Part shown: positions 41,574 through 50,197 of the stretch, one piece after another | Numbering within the stretch: position 1 is the first letter of the stretch | Layout: every line of letters begins with the position of its first letter | Assembly: GCA_017512745.1 (NCBI GenBank) | Contig: JAFWEV010000108.1 | Location: 1 to 54,245, forward strand | Direction of reading: 5' to 3' | DNA from: Oscillospiraceae bacterium | GTDB lineage: Bacteria > Bacillota > Clostridia > Oscillospirales > Ruminococcaceae | DNA length: 54,245 bases | Made by a program: the position numbers and the translations under genes | Notes under the pieces: model-generated | Databases searched by the model: none | What the model saw: only the letters and a program-made list of their open reading frames with translations | What the model was told of the DNA's origin: nothing

Positions 41574-42764
41574 ATGTTTAAGCTTTCACTTGATATGTAT
41601 CAGACCCTTGCGCTTGCTGTCGGAGTTCTCCTTCTTGGCTCCTGGCTCAGAAAAAAAGTGTCGTTCCTCGAGAGGTTCTGCATCCCGGCGCCTGTCGTCG
41701 GAGGACTGATCTTCGCAGTGGTGTCGTGCGTCCTGTATGTCACCGGAATAATGGAGATAGGATTTGATGAGACTCTCAAGAACGTATGCATGGTCATCTT
41801 CTTCACGTCGGTGGGATTTCAGGCGAACCTCAAAATGCTGAAAGAGGGCGGCATAGGGCTTGTTGTGTTCCTTCTCAGCATAGTGATCCTCATCTCCATG
41901 CAGAACGGACTTGCGGTGCTCATCTCCAAAACTATAGGGATAGATCCGCTCATAGGGCTAACCACGGGATCCATACCGATGGTCGGAGGTCACGGCACCT
42001 CCGGAGCATTCGGCCCGGTACTTGAGGACTTCGGCATAGAGGGAGCGACAACGCTCTGTACGGCGGCGGCTACGTTCGGTCTCGTAATGGGCTCGCTGAT
42101 GGGCGGACCTCTGGGACAAAGACTCATAAAGAAGCACGACCTGCTGAAGACAGCGGTCGACGCGGATGTGACGCCTCTCGTGGAGGAGGAGAAAAAACAC
42201 AGAAGATCAGTGAGTCAGTACGCCCCGGCGGCATATCAGCTGGCTGTCGCCATGGGCATAGGGACCGTGGTGTCCTGGCTGCTCTCAAAGACGGGGATGA
42301 CCTTTCCGATATACATTGGTGCGATGATAGTCGCGGCTGTGATGAGAAACATAGGTGAAATGACCGGAAAGCTCACGATCCACATGGGAGAGATAAACGA
42401 TCTCGGCGGTATATGTCTGTCGCTCTTTCTGGGCATAGCAATGGTCACCCTCAAGCTCTGGCAGCTTGCCGAACTGGCGCTTCCGCTGATCCTCTTGCTT
42501 GCGGGCCAGACGGTCCTCATGTTCCTGTTTGCATATTTCGTGGTTTTCAATATTCTCGGCAGAAATTACGACGCTGCGATAATAGCCGCCGGAACCTGCG
42601 GATTCGGGATGGGAGCAACGCCGAATGCCATGGCCAATATGCAGACTCTCACTGATAAGTACCTGCCCTCGGTAAAAGCGTATATAATCGTCCCGATAGT
42701 CGGAAGCATGTTTGCTGATTTTATCAACAGCCTGATAATCACGCTGTTTATCAATATCCTTTGA
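41574..42764 (+). CDS. gltS: GltS-family sodium/glutamate symporter
   Basis: 396 aa with about ten membrane helices in two inverted repeats. Family marks: PAPVVGGLIFAV in the first half, TTGSIPMVGGHGTSGAFGP (the re-entrant loop) and its counterpart AAGTCGFGMGATPNAMANM in the second half. GltS imports glutamate with sodium and normally works without a binding protein. The ATG at 41574 has GAGGAGG 9 nt upstream. It sits directly behind the TAXI lipoprotein gene and ahead of two small unknown genes, apparently one operon. Confidence 0.92.
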   Translation: MFKLSLDMYQTLALAVGVLLLGSWLRKKVSFLERFCIPAPVVGGLIFAVVSCVLYVTGIMEIGFDETLKNVCMVIFFTSVGFQANLKMLKEGGIGLVVFLLSIVILISMQNGLAVLISKTIGIDPLIGLTTGSIPMVGGHGTSGAFGPVLEDFGIEGATTLCTAAATFGLVMGSLMGGPLGQRLIKKHDLLKTAVDADVTPLVEEEKKHRRSVSQYAPAAYQLAVAMGIGTVVSWLLSKTGMTFPIYIGAMIVAAVMRNIGEMTGKLTIHMGEINDLGGICLSLFLGIAMVTLKLWQLAELALPLILLLAGQTVLMFLFAYFVVFNILGRNYDAAIIAAGTCGFGMGATPNAMANMQTLTDKYLPSVKAYIIVPIVGSMFADFINSLIITLFINIL

Positions 42765-42781
42765 TGAGAGGTGGTACGGAG

Positions 42782-42976
42782 ATGGATAAGAAACGACACA
42801 TATCTTTCAATGCCGACAATGTGGCATATCCCGATATCACTGTGGAAGATGAAGAATTGAAGTCCCGGGAGGACTGCGGCAGTGATGAGATCTTCGAAGA
42901 TGGGATCGATGAGACTGCGGCTGTTCCCGTATTTCACTTCCACAGAAAGAAGGAACCGTCAGATGACGCTGAATGA
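42782..42976 (+). CDS. Small acidic protein, unknown, downstream of gltS
   Basis: 64 aa, strongly acidic in the middle (VEDEELKSREDCGSDEIFED) with a His-rich end (FHFHRKKE). Soluble, one cysteine. GAGGTGG lies about 8 nt before the ATG at 42782; an earlier ATG overlapping the gltS stop has no ribosome site. It overlaps the next gene by 14 nt. Not recognised. Its position suggests a regulator or partner of the transporter, but nothing in the sequence proves it. Confidence 0.6.
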   Translation: MDKKRHISFNADNVAYPDITVEDEELKSREDCGSDEIFEDGIDETAAVPVFHFHRKKEPSDDAE

Positions 42977-43403
42977 TTTTTATATCCAGGAATACTGCGA
43001 CAGCGCGGTAGAGATAGCAAAGAAGGTATCCGGGGTAAGACTCGATTATTCTGAAGCGTCTCTGGAGGGTATCGAGAAGGTCATCGGTGACATCAGGCGG
43101 ATAAAACTGCAGAAACTCATAAGCGATGACGCGATTTGGAGCACATCCGTCAATCTCGGTACATATTACGGAGAAGTTCTGCTGAGGAACGGACTGTCAA
43201 AAAGGGGATTCTCATGGCAGATCCGCAATGACATGCCCGTACTTGCAGACGGAAAATCCAACGCCATCAGTCCGATATACAAGATCTATAAGAAACTGGC
43301 GGAGCCGAAGGATCTTGAAGGACCGCTCAGGGACAACTACAAGATGTTCCTTTTCATGCTGGATAATGCTGAGAAAGAATACAGGAAGATGCGGGAAAAA
43401 TAA
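42963..43403 (+). CDS. Uncharacterised 146-aa soluble protein
   Basis: 146 aa, mixed helix and strand, no signal or membrane helix. The pattern (EYCDSAVEIAKKVSGVRLDYSE, LGTYYGEVLLRNG, KIYKKLAEP) resembles small DUF3806/DUF6278-like proteins with a YxGEV..R core, as far as I can tell; the family is uncertain. AAGGA lies 8 nt before the ATG at 42963, inside the preceding gene. Last gene of the TAXI-GltS unit; no terminator is visible before the next promoter at 43418. Confidence 0.65.
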   Translation: MTLNDFYIQEYCDSAVEIAKKVSGVRLDYSEASLEGIEKVIGDIRRIKLQKLISDDAIWSTSVNLGTYYGEVLLRNGLSKRGFSWQIRNDMPVLADGKSNAISPIYKIYKKLAEPKDLEGPLRDNYKMFLFMLDNAEKEYRKMREK

Positions 43404-43417
43404 CTTCTCCGGCTGTA

Positions 43418-43426
43418 TGATATAAT
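43418..43426 (+). promoter_or_regulatory. Extended -10 promoter of the acyltransferase operon
   Basis: TGA TATAAT with no clear -35, 30 nt before the TTG start of the MBOAT gene. Confidence 0.5.
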
Positions 43427-43456
43427 ATTGAAGATTCCGCTGAGGAGCATTATTAC

Positions 43457-44989
43457 TTGATATTCACATCCCTACAATTCATTCTGTTCATGATCCTGGT
43501 GCTCGTGCTCTACTACACGGTGCCGGGGCGTTTTCAGAACGCATTTCTGCTGGTCGCCAGCTATGTGTATTACATGTGGCAGATGCCGAGATACGGGATC
43601 GTTTCCGCTGTCCTCACCCTGTTTTCATACGGCCTTGCATTTCTGATCTCAAAGAGTACGGGAAAGAAGAAGGGATGGACTCTTGCGGGAGGCATTATAG
43701 TCCTGGCCGGCATACTTTTTGTCTGTAAATATCTTTCGTTCACACTTTCGGTATTTGCGGAGATTGCCGGCAGGGAACCGCCGGTGATGAAACTGATGAT
43801 GCCGCTGGGCATAAGCTTCTATATATTCCAGATGATCGGATATCTCATAGATGTCTTCCATGAGAAGCTGGCTCCCGAGAGAGATATCGTGAAATACGCG
43901 CTGTTCGTTTCATTCTTCCCGCAGATCCTTTCAGGTCCGATCGGGAGGGCGACGGAATTGCTTCCCCAGCACGGAGAATCGAGACGCTTCGAATATCTGA
44001 ACGTGACGGAAGGAATGAGACGCTTCCTCTGCGGAGCGGCGAGAAAGATCGTCGTCGCCGACGGGATCGGCATACTTGTGGACAGCGTCTACAGCGAACC
44101 CGGGTCGGTCGGCGGCCTTGCCGCAGTCCTTGCCACGCTGCTCTACTCGGTACAGCTGTATTTCGATTTCTCGGGATACTCGGAGATGGCGATAGGTTCC
44201 GCGAAGATGCTCGGGATCACTTTGAGGGAGAACTTCAAGGCCCCGTATTTCGCCGTATCGATGAGCGACTTCTGGAGAAGATGGCATATCTCACTGACCT
44301 CATGGCTGGAAGACTATATATTCATCCCGCTCGTATGGTCGAGATGGTGGGACAAGGTCTTCTTCCGGAAGACGATGGATGAGAGAAAGCCGTCCGTACT
44401 CATAAACATTCTGATAATCTTCATAATAAGCGGCATATGGCACGGCGCCGGATGGAACTATATCATCTGGGGCTCGCTGCAGGGCATCTACAGGATCATT
44501 GAAGAACTGATCCAGAAGAAGCATAAACGCAAAAAACTCAAGGACATGAACAGATTCGAGATCTTTGCGCACAGGGCAAAGGTATTCGTTCTCTGGAGCA
44601 TATCGCTTGTGTTCTTCAGGACCGCAACTCTCACGGATGCCGCCTCGATCTTTATGAGTTTTGCAAGAGGACCGTGGTCTCCGGTACAGGCTTTCCGGCA
44701 TTTCGTGAACGTATCCGCGATAGGTATAGACGGCGCGGGGATCTCGTATTATCTCGTGTTCTGGGGACTCCTTGCAGCGGTTCTCATCGTTCTGGCAAGA
44801 CTCGACGGAAGACTCAACGCCTCTCTCAGGGGTAAAAAGGCGGAGGGCGTAAAAGATACGCTGGCGCTTATGATGGCAAAACAGAGATGGGCAGCCTATG
44901 TTCTTTTTGAGATAGCCGTCGTGATCTTCTACATAATCACCGCGACCGCTTCCAACGGCACGGTCAGCTTTATATATTTCGGATACTGA
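43457..44989 (+). CDS. MBOAT family membrane O-acyltransferase (AlgI/DltB-like)
   Basis: 510 aa, ten or more membrane helices. Family marks: PLGISFYIFQ (116-125), LSGPIGR (158-164), VQLYFDFSGYSEMAIG (232-247), DFWRRWHISL with His277, and GIWHGAGWNY with the catalytic His329. Such enzymes pass acyl groups, usually acetyl, across the membrane to exported glycans with the help of an SGNH partner, which is encoded next. The start is TTG at 43457 with GAGGAG 9 nt upstream; no ATG lies near. Likely modifies an exopolysaccharide or cell wall polymer. Confidence 0.95.
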   Translation: MIFTSLQFILFMILVLVLYYTVPGRFQNAFLLVASYVYYMWQMPRYGIVSAVLTLFSYGLAFLISKSTGKKKGWTLAGGIIVLAGILFVCKYLSFTLSVFAEIAGREPPVMKLMMPLGISFYIFQMIGYLIDVFHEKLAPERDIVKYALFVSFFPQILSGPIGRATELLPQHGESRRFEYLNVTEGMRRFLCGAARKIVVADGIGILVDSVYSEPGSVGGLAAVLATLLYSVQLYFDFSGYSEMAIGSAKMLGITLRENFKAPYFAVSMSDFWRRWHISLTSWLEDYIFIPLVWSRWWDKVFFRKTMDERKPSVLINILIIFIISGIWHGAGWNYIIWGSLQGIYRIIEELIQKKHKRKKLKDMNRFEIFAHRAKVFVLWSISLVFFRTATLTDAASIFMSFARGPWSPVQAFRHFVNVSAIGIDGAGISYYLVFWGLLAAVLIVLARLDGRLNASLRGKKAEGVKDTLALMMAKQRWAAYVLFEIAVVIFYIITATASNGTVSFIYFGY

Positions 44990-44990
44990 T

Positions 44991-45971
44991 ATGGTAAAGA
45001 AACTGATCGGAAAAACTTTGATAGCGATCATTCCGCTGGCACTTCTGGCAGTGTTCTTTTTCGTGTTCGAACCTTCCGACTACTGGGCGGTGAAGGGAAA
45101 ATCAAACTACAACGAGCGGGCTATAAGCGGACTTCGCGAGATGATACTCAGGGATGTCGACAGGATAATCGTCGGCGACTCGAGGACCGCGAATCTGAAC
45201 GAAGGCGCGATAGAGGAGGCCTCAGGAAAGGAATACTGCGATCTCGCTTTCGGCGGATCTACCTTTGCGGACAGTATGCGCATGATCGACTACGCTCTCG
45301 AACACGAGGACATAAAGGAGATCGTTGTAGGCCTGAGCTTCTACAACATGAACGACAACCACTCGAGCAACAGGGTGGAGCCCGTGATACCGATAGCAGA
45401 AGATCCCGAAAAGTATATAACCAATGCCCAGTACTGGACCGTCGCCGTAAAAAACTTCAATGCGTCGGTCCTGAACCCGATAGCGGATCTTACCGGAGCG
45501 GATTTTCTGAGAGTGGATATAGAGGACCCGTCACAGCTGAAACAGGTATATGAGCTCTCCGACGAATACATCCACGGCTGGAGAAGAGACCTCTGGGATT
45601 ACGGCGTGATAATAGGCGAGCAGATGGACTCGCTCGGATATTCGACAGAACAGAATCTCGGCGCGCTTAAGGAACTTGCGGCCAAATGCAAAGAGAGAGA
45701 CATAGAGCTCGTGTTTATCCTGTTCCCGAGCAACAGGGTCATTTGGGAGAACGTCATATATCCGAGAGGCATGGATGCCGAACTTGAAGCGTACAAGGAA
45801 GAGCTCAAAAAACTCGGAACGGTATACGATATGGAATTCTATTCCGACCTCGCAAGGAACGACGATGTATTCCAGGACGGATTCCACATGACGCTGGAGG
45901 GCAAGATGATGGTGATCGACGCGGTATTCGGAGGCGGAGAATACGACTGGTGCGTCGTGACGCATCCCTGA
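44991..45971 (+). CDS. SGNH-hydrolase-like partner of MBOAT (membrane-anchored)
   Basis: 326 aa. One N-terminal membrane helix (about 8-26), then an extracytoplasmic SGNH-type domain: IIVGDSRTANL (block I, Ser64), FGGSTFADS (block II region), and DGFHMTLEG (block V, Asp296 and His299). The set is consistent with an esterase or acyl carrier acting with MBOAT, as in DltD/AlgJ/AlgX/PatB systems. It starts 1 nt after the MBOAT stop. A strong terminator follows. Confidence 0.88.
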   Translation: MVKKLIGKTLIAIIPLALLAVFFFVFEPSDYWAVKGKSNYNERAISGLREMILRDVDRIIVGDSRTANLNEGAIEEASGKEYCDLAFGGSTFADSMRMIDYALEHEDIKEIVVGLSFYNMNDNHSSNRVEPVIPIAEDPEKYITNAQYWTVAVKNFNASVLNPIADLTGADFLRVDIEDPSQLKQVYELSDEYIHGWRRDLWDYGVIIGEQMDSLGYSTEQNLGALKELAAKCKERDIELVFILFPSNRVIWENVIYPRGMDAELEAYKEELKKLGTVYDMEFYSDLARNDDVFQDGFHMTLEGKMMVIDAVFGGGEYDWCVVTHP

Positions 45972-45986
45972 ACATACGCATAGAGA

Positions 45987-46015
45987 AAGCCCGCGCTCAT
46001 ACTGAGCGCGGGCTT
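45987..46015. terminator. Bidirectional terminator
   Basis: A perfect 13-bp GC stem (45987-45999 with 46003-46015) over a 3-nt loop, between convergent genes. T-tracts are short. Confidence 0.8.
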
Positions 46016-46030
46016 AACTGTTGTCTTTTG

Positions 46031-46486
46031 TCAGTCTTCCGGAAATTCACCGTTCTCTATAGCGGTGATCATGTCGACTCTTCTCTGATGTCTGCCTCCG
46101 AGGTATTCGGTATTGAGGAAGACTTCGACCATTTCTATGGCAAGTCCCGGTCCGAGGACTCTTCCGCCGAGGGAGAGGATATTGGCATCATTGTGCAGGC
46201 GTGTATATTTTGCGCTGTAATAATCGCTGCACGCTGCGGCGCGGATGCCTTTGAACTTATTTGCCGCCATGGAGATGCCGAGGCCTGTGCCGCAGCAGAT
46301 GATGCCTCTGTCGCATTCGCCTTTCTGGATGGCGCGGCACGCCTTTGCGGCCATTACGGGATAGTCGACGGATTCGGGTGAAAAACATCCGAAGTCGATG
46401 AAATCATATCCCTTTTCCTTTAAGTACTTTACGATCTCTTCCTTGAGTTCATATCCGCCGTGATCGGACGCAACAGCAATTTTCAT
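46031..46486 (-). CDS. rpiB: Ribose-5-phosphate isomerase B
   Basis: 151 aa. Family marks: MKIAVASDHGGYELK, DFG near 31-33, VDYPVMA, GIICCGTGLGISMAANK with the catalytic Cys65, and NDANILSLGGR. Interconverts ribose 5-phosphate and ribulose 5-phosphate; complements Rpe encoded at 17804. AAGGAG lies 10 nt before the ATG. Last gene of the tmcAL-tsaE-tsaB-rpiB unit, 18 nt after tsaB. Confidence 0.96.
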   Translation of the reverse strand: MKIAVASDHGGYELKEEIVKYLKEKGYDFIDFGCFSPESVDYPVMAAKACRAIQKGECDRGIICCGTGLGISMAANKFKGIRAAACSDYYSAKYTRLHNDANILSLGGRVLGPGLAIEMVEVFLNTEYLGGRHQRRVDMITAIENGEFPED

Positions 46487-46504
46487 CGTATATATTCTCC
46501 TTGA

Positions 46505-47191
46505 TCAGTTATTGATTTGTTTGTTTCTCTCACGCTCTGCCTGAGAGAGCTGGTGATACTTCGGAGCAAGCTCCGAAGCGCTCATCATACTACCTGAATT
46601 ATATAGGACGAGAGCCGCGGCGGCAACAGATGACGCTCTGCACATCGTGATATGCTCCGGTACGGCCTCGCAGATGAAGGAACTCCCGATAAGAGAAGCT
46701 GTCTTTTGAGCGGCGTCTCCGGCAAGAAGGCAGGAGTCCCCGTATTCCGGAAGGATCTCCGGCAGCTCCGATATCTCCGCCACGGAATCTTCTACAAGGC
46801 GCACACCGTCCCTGAATGCGGCATAGTAGACTCTGTCTCTCCTGGCGTCGTTCACCGGAACGATGAGTGTTCCGGGAGAACGGATATTGCCCGCAATGGC
46901 TTCCATCGTCGAGACGCTGATGCAGGGCTTGTCGTATTGAAAAGCGAATCCTTTGATGAGACTCACTCCTATTCTGAGTCCCGTAAAGGATCCCGGGCCT
47001 TCGGATACGGCAAACACGTCGACATCCGCCGGTGTAAGGGACGCCCTGGCGAAGACCTGATCACATATCTCCAGAAGAGTGACGGAGTGGGTAAGCCCTA
47101 CATTCGAGTAACTCTCGGCGAGGATCTTCCCGTCCTTCATGACAGCCGCGCTTGCGGCGCTTCCCGAAGAATCAAGAGCGAAGATGATCAT
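46505..47191 (-). CDS. tsaB: tRNA threonylcarbamoyladenosine biosynthesis protein TsaB
   Basis: 228 aa ASKHA-fold protein. Marks: IFALDSSGSAASAAV, GLTHSVTLLE, SEGPGSFTGLRIGVSLIKG and the PVNDARRDRVYY stretch. Partner of TsaD and TsaE in making t6A37 on ANN-decoding tRNAs. Its ATG overlaps the end of tsaE by 4 nt and has GGGAGG upstream within tsaE. The C-terminal extension (SASELAPKYHQLSQAERE) carries the usual P.Y....QAER end. tsaD and rimI, often adjacent, are not in this window. Confidence 0.95.
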   Translation of the reverse strand: MIIFALDSSGSAASAAVMKDGKILAESYSNVGLTHSVTLLEICDQVFARASLTPADVDVFAVSEGPGSFTGLRIGVSLIKGFAFQYDKPCISVSTMEAIAGNIRSPGTLIVPVNDARRDRVYYAAFRDGVRLVEDSVAEISELPEILPEYGDSCLLAGDAAQKTASLIGSSFICEAVPEHITMCRASSVAAAALVLYNSGSMMSASELAPKYHQLSQAERERNKQINN

Positions 47192-47631
47192 CGGCTGAAC
47201 CTCCCGTCCTCTATGGTAATGGTACGGCGTTCATCGCCCGAACCCGAAAAAGTGATCTTTATAAAAGAATCCTCGATGGCATACTCTATATTCTCGCTCC
47301 ATTCTATGAACATCACGAATCCCATATCCAGATAGTCGTAGAAACCCGTGGAGAACAGATCGTTCTCGTCCGTGATCCTGTACATGTCAAAATGAGCTAT
47401 TGGGTATTTTCCGCCCTGATACTCATTGACTATGGCGAATGTCGGACTTGTGACGAATCCGTCAAAGCCGAGAGCCTTTGCGGCGCCGGATACGAATACG
47501 GTCTTGCCTGCGCCGAGATCTCCATACATGGCAATGACATCACCGGGCTCAATGTCCGCGGCGAATCTGCGCGCGAGCTCCAGCGTATCCCCTCTGGAGT
47601 CCGAATAGTAAGTTCCTGAAAAATCTGTCAT
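47188..47631 (-). CDS. tsaE: tRNA threonylcarbamoyladenosine biosynthesis ATPase TsaE
   Basis: 147 aa P-loop ATPase. Walker A GDLGAGKT (37-44), VTSPTF switch, HFDMYRI and FIEWSENI are family marks. It overlaps tmcAL upstream and tsaB downstream by 4 nt each (ATGA), so the three genes are translationally coupled. The ribosome site before the ATG is weak, consistent with coupling. Confidence 0.95.
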   Translation of the reverse strand: MTDFSGTYYSDSRGDTLELARRFAADIEPGDVIAMYGDLGAGKTVFVSGAAKALGFDGFVTSPTFAIVNEYQGGKYPIAHFDMYRITDENDLFSTGFYDYLDMGFVMFIEWSENIEYAIEDSFIKITFSGSGDERRTITIEDGRFSR

Positions 47632-48815
47632 AGATGTAACAACCTGTTATTGCTTTCCGACCCCATAGGGGGGATCGTGATCATTGAGATAGCCTGCAGT
47701 TCGCTGGCTCTTGTCTCTATCTCCGCAAACCTCGCGCACTCCGCATTTATATCCGCGAGGCGTCTGGTCGAATCTGAAATATGTAAATCAGAGGAGGAGG
47801 ATATGGCTTTCAGGATATCATCCCCGTGTTTTCCTATTGCAAGTATATGCGCATACGGGACCGGAATGAGATTGGTCCCCGACTTGATGCCGAGCATGAT
47901 AGCGGCGACCGCTCTTTTTACCCTGGACATCGTGAAGTTTTTGGACTTCGCCAGAGCATAGAGATCATCGATCGAACCAGCGTTGGCGGCGGCATTCCAT
48001 ATTCTGTCGCCGAGACCGCTTGAACAGTCCGGATAATCGGACAGATCCTGCTTGTTCATTAAACGGATCTTTGTAAAGACCGCGGAACTCAGGGAATCCA
48101 TCCCGCCGGAAACGTGTCCGTCAGCGAGCTCGCGGCGGAAAACAGTGATGGAATCCTCAGGCATATAGCTTTCCATAAAACCTCCGTTGCGGATTATCTC
48201 ACGGAGATAAGTGGCTGAAGCAAAATGCGCGCTGGGTTTTGATGAATCGTGTGAAACGCCTCTCCGTTTTGCGGCGATCGGTACGATTGATGACCCCAGT
48301 TTTTTTATGGCCCTTATGTAGTCGATCCCGAGAATATCGTTGGGGGCGCTGACGAGCCTTATGGACTCCGGAGAAAAGACCTCTAGGGCTTTCTGCCTTG
48401 CCGCGGGGTACGATTCGCCCAGTTTTGTAAGCTCGTCGATCCTCCGCTTGACATTCGGTTTGTCCATCATCTGAGCCGTATGGCAGATGAGTTCCAGGTC
48501 GGCGGTTTCGGACCCGAAGCACAGGCCTTCCACGCAGCCCAGAGAAGCTGCCAGTGAAACACCTCCGAAGGCAAAGCGCTCGGAAGAGGATATGGCATAC
48601 GGGGCGGGCAGTTCGAGCACAAGATCGAATCCGCAGCGCACGGCGGCTTCAGCTCTCGCATATTTCGAGAACATTGCCGGTTCGCCGCGCTGGGTCCAGT
48701 TGCCGGACATGATAGCGACGGTGTGTGTATAGCCCTGTTTTATAGCTTCCGCCAGGGGCACGAGATGCCCGTTGTGGAACGGATCGAACTCGGATATGAC
48801 AGCACAGACTTTCAA
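47628..48815 (-). CDS. tmcAL: tRNA(Met) cytidine acetate ligase (TmcAL/YlbM)
   Basis: 395 aa. Nucleotidyltransferase with EFDPFHNGH (9-17), SGNWTQRGEPA and a FGSETAD segment, matching TmcAL, which makes N4-acetylcytidine at the wobble position of elongator tRNA(Met) from acetate and ATP. The start is taken as TTG at 48815 because the protein then begins MKVCAVISEFDPFHNGH, the family start, and AAAGGAG lies 9 nt upstream. An ATG three codons earlier abuts the ribosome site and is unlikely. First gene of the tmcAL-tsaE-tsaB-rpiB operon; use of acetate links it loosely to ackA, which is divergent. Confidence 0.92.
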   Translation of the reverse strand: MKVCAVISEFDPFHNGHLVPLAEAIKQGYTHTVAIMSGNWTQRGEPAMFSKYARAEAAVRCGFDLVLELPAPYAISSSERFAFGGVSLAASLGCVEGLCFGSETADLELICHTAQMMDKPNVKRRIDELTKLGESYPAARQKALEVFSPESIRLVSAPNDILGIDYIRAIKKLGSSIVPIAAKRRGVSHDSSKPSAHFASATYLREIIRNGGFMESYMPEDSITVFRRELADGHVSGGMDSLSSAVFTKIRLMNKQDLSDYPDCSSGLGDRIWNAAANAGSIDDLYALAKSKNFTMSRVKRAVAAIMLGIKSGTNLIPVPYAHILAIGKHGDDILKAISSSSDLHISDSTRRLADINAECARFAEIETRASELQAISMITIPPMGSESNNRLLHL

Positions 48816-48879
48816 ACACCGCATCTCCTTTCCGGAATGTTGAAAACATTCAGCGCGTATTGTTATAATAATACAGTTG

Positions 48880-48908
48880 AAGCACTCAAGTAAAGTTGCT
48901 GAGTGCTT
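48880..48908. promoter_or_regulatory. Inverted repeat between tmcAL and ackA
   Basis: AAGCACTCA (48880-48888) and TGAGTGCTT (48900-48908) with an 11-nt loop, in the 170-nt divergent promoter region. On the minus strand TTTACT followed after 18 nt by TATTAT overlaps the left arm and could be the tmcAL promoter. Operator or hairpin cannot be decided. Confidence 0.5.
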
Positions 48909-48985
48909 AATATCATTGTCTGTCAATTGATAAGAAATACACGGAAGGGATCAGGGAGCGACCGTACTCCCGGAGGAAAATTCAA

Positions 48986-50197
48986 ATGAAAGTATTAGTT
49001 CTGAACGCAGGAAGTTCCAGCCTCAAGTATCAGCTCATAGAGATGGATAACGAAGATGTTATCGCAAAGGGTCTCTGCGAGAGGATCGGCGCGGGCGGAC
49101 ACATCAAGCACACCGTTTCCAACGGATTTGTCGCAGAATACGATGTGGATTTCCCGTCTCACAAGGAAGCCTTCATGGAAGTTGCAAAACTCATGACGGA
49201 AGGCGAGGGAAAGATCATCAATTCCGCAGATGAGATCTATGCGGTGGGACACAGAGTCCTCCACGGCAGTGAGATCTACAAAGAGGCAACATGGGTGACC
49301 GATGAAGTCATCGATACGATCGATGAGCTGAGAGAACTCGGACCTCTCCACAATCCTCCTCAGGCCGCAGCAATGCGCGCATGCCGCGAGGTATTCGGAA
49401 AGGACAAGCCGAACGTAGCCATATTCGACACATCCTTCCATCAGACAATGCCTCCGAAGGCATTCATTTTCCCGATCCCGTACGAGTATTATGAGAAATA
49501 TTCCATCCGCCGTTACGGATTCCACGGAACAAGCCACAGATATGTGAGCAAGAGATATTTCGAGCTCATGGGAATCGATGATCCCACAGGAACAAGGATC
49601 GTCACATGCCACCTCGGAAACGGAAGTTCCATCAGCGCGATCAGGGACGGCAAAGTCGTCGACACATCGATGGGTCTTACGCCTCTTGACGGATTCGAGA
49701 TGGGAACCAGATGCGGAGGCATCGATCCTTCAGTCGTAACATACGTCATGAACAAAGAGGGACTCACACCCGACCAGATGTCCGATCTTATGAACAAGAA
49801 ATCCGGACTTCTCGGAATCAGCGGAGTTTCCTCCGACAACAGAGACGTAAGAGCAGCCGCGAATGCAGGCAACTACAGAGCTCAGCTCGCCCTTGATATC
49901 CTCGCATACCAGATCAAGAAGATCGTCGGCGGATATGTCGCCGCAATGGGCGGAGCGGACGCCATCATCTTCACAGGCGGTATCGGTGAGAACGACGCTC
50001 AGACACGCGCGGAAGTCTGCTGCGATATGGAATACATGGGAGTCGTAATGGACGATGAACTCAACGCCAACGGCTCCAGAAAGGAATCCGTCGTATCTGC
50101 GGCAGATTCAAAAGTAAAGGTCATGGTCATCCCGACAAACGAGGAGATCATGATAGCAAGAGACACTCTCGAAGTTGTGCAGAATCACAAGGACTGA
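48986..50197 (+). CDS. ackA: Acetate kinase
   Basis: 403 aa. Marks: VLVLNAGSSSLKYQL at the start, FDTSFHQTMP, GFHGTSHRYV, THLGNG-like CHLGNGSSISAI, GLTPLDGFEMGTRCG and FTGGIGEN. Converts acetyl phosphate and ADP to acetate and ATP; together with NifJ it is the energy-yielding branch of fermentation, but no pta lies here. GGAGG lies 9 nt before the ATG. Codon use is biased like nifJ, though less strongly. Its TGA overlaps the next ATG (TGATG). Confidence 0.98.
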   Translation: MKVLVLNAGSSSLKYQLIEMDNEDVIAKGLCERIGAGGHIKHTVSNGFVAEYDVDFPSHKEAFMEVAKLMTEGEGKIINSADEIYAVGHRVLHGSEIYKEATWVTDEVIDTIDELRELGPLHNPPQAAAMRACREVFGKDKPNVAIFDTSFHQTMPPKAFIFPIPYEYYEKYSIRRYGFHGTSHRYVSKRYFELMGIDDPTGTRIVTCHLGNGSSISAIRDGKVVDTSMGLTPLDGFEMGTRCGGIDPSVVTYVMNKEGLTPDQMSDLMNKKSGLLGISGVSSDNRDVRAAANAGNYRAQLALDILAYQIKKIVGGYVAAMGGADAIIFTGGIGENDAQTRAEVCCDMEYMGVVMDDELNANGSRKESVVSAADSKVKVMVIPTNEEIMIARDTLEVVQNHKD

